Shown: positions 61,721 to 64,000 of the stretch, piece after piece
Layout of the letters: the number at the start of each line of letters is the position of its first letter
Numbering within the stretch: position 1 is the first letter of the stretch
NCBI RefSeq assembly: GCF_020524485.1
Contig: NZ_JAIVLF010000003.1
Span: 744,001 to 808,000, forward strand
Direction: 5' to 3'
Source: Novosphingobium profundi
Lineage (GTDB): Bacteria > Pseudomonadota > Alphaproteobacteria > Sphingomonadales > Sphingomonadaceae
DNA length: 64,000 nucleotides
The notes under the pieces: model-generated
The model's database searches: none
What the model was told of the DNA's origin: nothing
What the model saw: only the letters and a program-made list of their open reading frames with translations
Made by a program: the position numbers and the translations under genes

Positions 61721-63709
61721 TCACGGTGTCGGACCGCGGCGCAATTCCATGCCGAACCCTTGCGGATAGAGCGGGTCGACGCTGTCGGACGGCACATCGC
61801 CACGCTGCGCGGCCACCGCCGCATCCGAGCGCGGCAATTCCACCGGCAGCTTGCCTTCAGGGCGTGCGCGCCCGGTCACGATGTCGAGGAAGGCCGCGTC
61901 GGTGATGCCGTAATTGCCCATCAGTGCGTCCACCATCGGCTGAACCGGGGTCAGCACGGCCGGACGATCAAGATAGACGTCCGCGATGATCGTAATTCCG
62001 GCCGCGTGCGCCTTCGCCACGGCCTCGTATCCCGGATCGGCGGGCCCCATGGTCAGGGGGCCCTCATGCGCGGACGAGCCGAAGAAATAGTCCGGATGAC
62101 TGGTGAAGGGCGCGGCCAGACGCAGCAGCGCAACGTCGGCCTGTTCGGGGGCCTCTACGGGCGTGAAGCCCGCCGAGCGCGCTGCGTCGGCGTCCACGCC
62201 CACCAGCCAGGCGCGCCGCGCCGAAGCCGGTGCAAGTGGCAGGATACCGTCCTTGTTCGCCAGCAGCACGACCGAACGATGCTGCGCCTCGAGCGCCAGC
62301 GCACGCGCGTCGTCCGTCCCTACCTGCTGTGCCGAGGCTTCGGCATCGACGTAGGCGCTCTCGAACAGACCCAACTGGAACATGACCTTGGCAATACGGC
62401 GCGCGGAGCGATCGACGCGGGCCTCGTCCAGCGCGCCGCGGCGCACCAGATCGATCACAACGTCGGTTTCCATCACTCCGCCGAACTGGTCGATCCCCGC
62501 TTCGATCCCCTTGGCGAAGCGTTCGGGCACGGTGAGATCCTCGACGCCCCAGGGCATGCCCAGCTTGTCGACATCAAACGTGCCCTTGAGACAGGCCTCG
62601 GGGCAGTCCGCAGTGATCAGCCAGTCGCTCATCACGAAGCCTTCGAAACCATGCTGGCCACGCAGGCTTTTGTCCAAAAGTTGCCGGTTGAAACCGACCC
62701 CGACCGGCTCGACTGGCGTGCCGTTCACGGTGAGCCCGGGGGCGGGCAGCGAATAGGTCGGCATGACCGCAGCCGAACGCACCTTGAAGGCGCCCTCGAA
62801 GGCGGCGAGGTGCTGCGCCAGGGTGGCGTCGGTCAGCTTCATGTACTTGCCGTAAGGATTGTGCGAATCGAGGCCGTCGACTTGTGCGCCATAGCCGCCC
62901 CAGTGCTTGACCACCGTCGCGACGCCTCCGCGCTGCAGGCCGTCAGGCCCACCCTGGAACCCTTCGATATAGGCCTGCACCATCGGTGCGACCTGCTCGG
63001 GCCGATCCCCGAAGGTGGCGTTGCCCCGAAACCAGCGCGGCTCGGTGAACAGGTCGGCCTGCGGCGAAAGCGCCATGCGAATGCCGATCGCCTTGTACTC
63101 GCGCGCGGCAATGCGGGAGAGATCGCGGATGAGATCCAGGTCGCCGATGGCCGAAAGGCCCAGCGCCTCAGGCCAGCGGGTGAAGGCCTTGGGCGCGACG
63201 CTGACGCCCAGCACTTCGCGCAAGGTGTTGCGGCTGTCGCTGCTGAAGACGAGCGGCACGCCAAGGCGCGTGCCCTCGGCGATTTCCTGCGCCGCGTTCG
63301 TCAGCTGCGCCATCTCCTTCACATCACCGCTCATGCGATGGATGAAGAAGCGGATATCGTCGGCCTCGATAGCCGCGCGCATGCCTTCCACGTCCCAGTT
63401 GCCCCGGAAACTGCCATCGGCGGTGGGCGGCGTACCGTGCATCATCAGCCCGGCCTTTTCGCGCAAGGTCATGCGCGCCACCAGATCGCGGGCGCGTTCC
63501 TCGGCGGAGAGACGCCAATCCTCGTAAGGCTGGAGGCGCCCATCGCCGGAAAGGTCGTGAAAGCTGTGCCCATCCACCGTGATCGCAGGCTTGCTGCGCG
63601 CTGCGATCTCGGGTTGTGAGGAGGAACCATGCGCGGATGCCAGCGCTCCTGTCGCCAGGGCCAGGCTCGACAGCCCGGCGGTCAGCCGCAGGCAGAGACG
63701 CGCGGCCAT
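61721..63709 (-). CDS. Glycoside hydrolase family 3 (beta-glucosidase-like)
   Basis: 662-aa GH3 protein with signal peptide (LTAGLSSLALATGALASAHG). The N-terminal (alpha/beta)8 domain includes MTLREKAGLMMHG, VPLVFSSDSRNTLREV, VVKHWGGYGAQVDG (KHF-like motif) and the nucleophile Asp in GFEGFVMSDW. The second alpha/beta sandwich begins near residue 430 (RSVVLLANKDGILPL). It is of normal length for GH3 beta-glucosidases lacking the FnIII domain. It likely works in the periplasm or extracellularly. The ATG overlaps the stop of the upstream transporter gene (TGA/ATG), so it is co-expressed with it. Confidence 0.92.
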   Translation of the reverse strand: MAARLCLRLTAGLSSLALATGALASAHGSSSQPEIAARSKPAITVDGHSFHDLSGDGRLQPYEDWRLSAEERARDLVARMTLREKAGLMMHGTPPTADGSFRGNWDVEGMRAAIEADDIRFFIHRMSGDVKEMAQLTNAAQEIAEGTRLGVPLVFSSDSRNTLREVLGVSVAPKAFTRWPEALGLSAIGDLDLIRDLSRIAAREYKAIGIRMALSPQADLFTEPRWFRGNATFGDRPEQVAPMVQAYIEGFQGGPDGLQRGGVATVVKHWGGYGAQVDGLDSHNPYGKYMKLTDATLAQHLAAFEGAFKVRSAAVMPTYSLPAPGLTVNGTPVEPVGVGFNRQLLDKSLRGQHGFEGFVMSDWLITADCPEACLKGTFDVDKLGMPWGVEDLTVPERFAKGIEAGIDQFGGVMETDVVIDLVRRGALDEARVDRSARRIAKVMFQLGLFESAYVDAEASAQQVGTDDARALALEAQHRSVVLLANKDGILPLAPASARRAWLVGVDADAARSAGFTPVEAPEQADVALLRLAAPFTSHPDYFFGSSAHEGPLTMGPADPGYEAVAKAHAAGITIIADVYLDRPAVLTPVQPMVDALMGNYGITDAAFLDIVTGRARPEGKLPVELPRSDAAVAAQRGDVPSDSVDPLYPQGFGMELRRGPTP

Positions 63710-64000
63710 CAGGCGGCCCCTTCCAGTACGGCGCCTTCGGCACCCTCGGCGTCCTCGCTAAAGCCGCGCGGATAGCGGCCCAGCGTGAAATTGATGGCGA
63801 CGGCGGCCGTCAGGAGGCCAATCGAGAGGTAGATCACGATCTCGTAGTTGCCAAAATGATCGTAAAGCGCCCCGTATGCCGCAGGCGCAAAGCCCGCGCC
63901 CATGCCGAAGGCGGCGTACTGCATCCCGTAAAGCTCGCTGAAGTGGCGCTGGCCGAAATAGCGCGCGGTCATGAAGGCGACGAGGTCGAACTCTGCGCCG
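63709..64000 (-). CDS. MFS transporter, C-terminal part (runs off window)
   Basis: The frame is open to the window edge. It encodes the last helices of a major-facilitator transporter: FDLVAFMTARYFGQRHFSELYG, AAFGMGAGFAPAAYGALYDHFG (signature of the monocarboxylate/oxalate-formate antiporter-like branch) and IVIYLSIGLLTAAVAINFTLG, followed by an acidic tail. The 5' end lies outside the window. It is upstream of, and overlaps, the GH3 gene. Confidence 0.85.
   Translation of the reverse strand, partial: GAEFDLVAFMTARYFGQRHFSELYGMQYAAFGMGAGFAPAAYGALYDHFGNYEIVIYLSIGLLTAAVAINFTLGRYPRGFSEDAEGAEGAVLEGAA

Noticed and set aside
59392..61905. 837-codon plus-strand frame opposite the third receptor
   Set aside because: Composition (Val/Arg/His/Gln-rich) is typical of an antisense frame; it also crosses the receptor's own promoter and the neighbouring gene.
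61679..63619. 646-codon plus-strand frame opposite the GH3 gene
   Set aside because: No motifs, antisense to a GH3 with a complete catalytic pattern.

Overview
The window looks like a GC-rich alphaproteobacterial chromosome or megaplasmid segment from a sphingomonad (Novosphingobium/Sphingobium-like). This is inferred from four TonB-dependent receptors, GPH-type symporters, dense oxygenase and hydrolase clusters, and IS21, IS3, IS5 and IS66 debris. No rRNA, tRNA or CRISPR array was seen.

Layout. 1-2143: 3' part of a TonB-dependent receptor with a strong terminator hairpin. 2371-8477: an insertion-scarred zone. It holds an IS5 remnant, a complete IS21-family element (2549-5014), a solo IS3 end, an SGNH esterase, and a CDP-alcohol phosphatidyltransferase gene split by an IS3 element with a 3-bp target duplication. 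8766-10927: OmpR-type two-component system. 11049-12377: glycerophosphotransferase-like protein. 12546-17674: a cobalamin riboswitch followed by a three-gene cassette of a membrane-anchored CobN-like chelatase, an ExbB/MotA-like channel protein and a DUF2149 protein.

17984-30754: a bidirectional cluster around a LysR regulator. On the minus strand are two alpha/beta hydrolases and two luciferase-family (LLM) monooxygenases. On the plus strand are a GPH symporter, a third LLM monooxygenase, a TonB receptor, a second symporter and a membrane protein. The enzyme set suggests uptake, then flavin-dependent oxygenation, then hydrolysis of an unidentified compound.

31111-53131: a catabolic island that looks visibly less GC-rich than its surroundings, bordered by broken genes and IS fragments. 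A tightly packed twelve-gene minus-strand operon (43444 down to 31111) encodes, in transcription order: TonB receptor, metallo-beta-lactamase-fold hydrolase, FAD monooxygenase, VOC extradiol dioxygenase, alpha/beta C-C hydrolase, membrane protein, cytochrome P450, GST, cupin, epimerase-type dehydrogenase, SDR and FAH-family hydrolase. A divergent plus-strand operon (43701-49417) encodes a second extradiol dioxygenase, a second FAH protein, an ACMSD/LigY-type amidohydrolase, two Rieske oxygenases and a cytochrome b561. After an IS3 element come a NahR/NodD-type LysR regulator and a third FAH gene, a close paralogue of the second. Together they look like a complete uptake and degradation pathway for a substituted, probably methoxylated or polycyclic, aromatic compound; the substrate cannot be read from sequence.

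53172-57414: nested IS debris (solo IS21 end, IS3 remnant, IS5 transposase gene split by a second IS21-family element with a 6-bp target duplication). 57541-58593: a putative toxin-antitoxin pair with a PIN-domain toxin. 59299-64000: a glycan-type locus with TonB receptor, GH3 glycosidase and the C-terminus of an MFS transporter running off the window.
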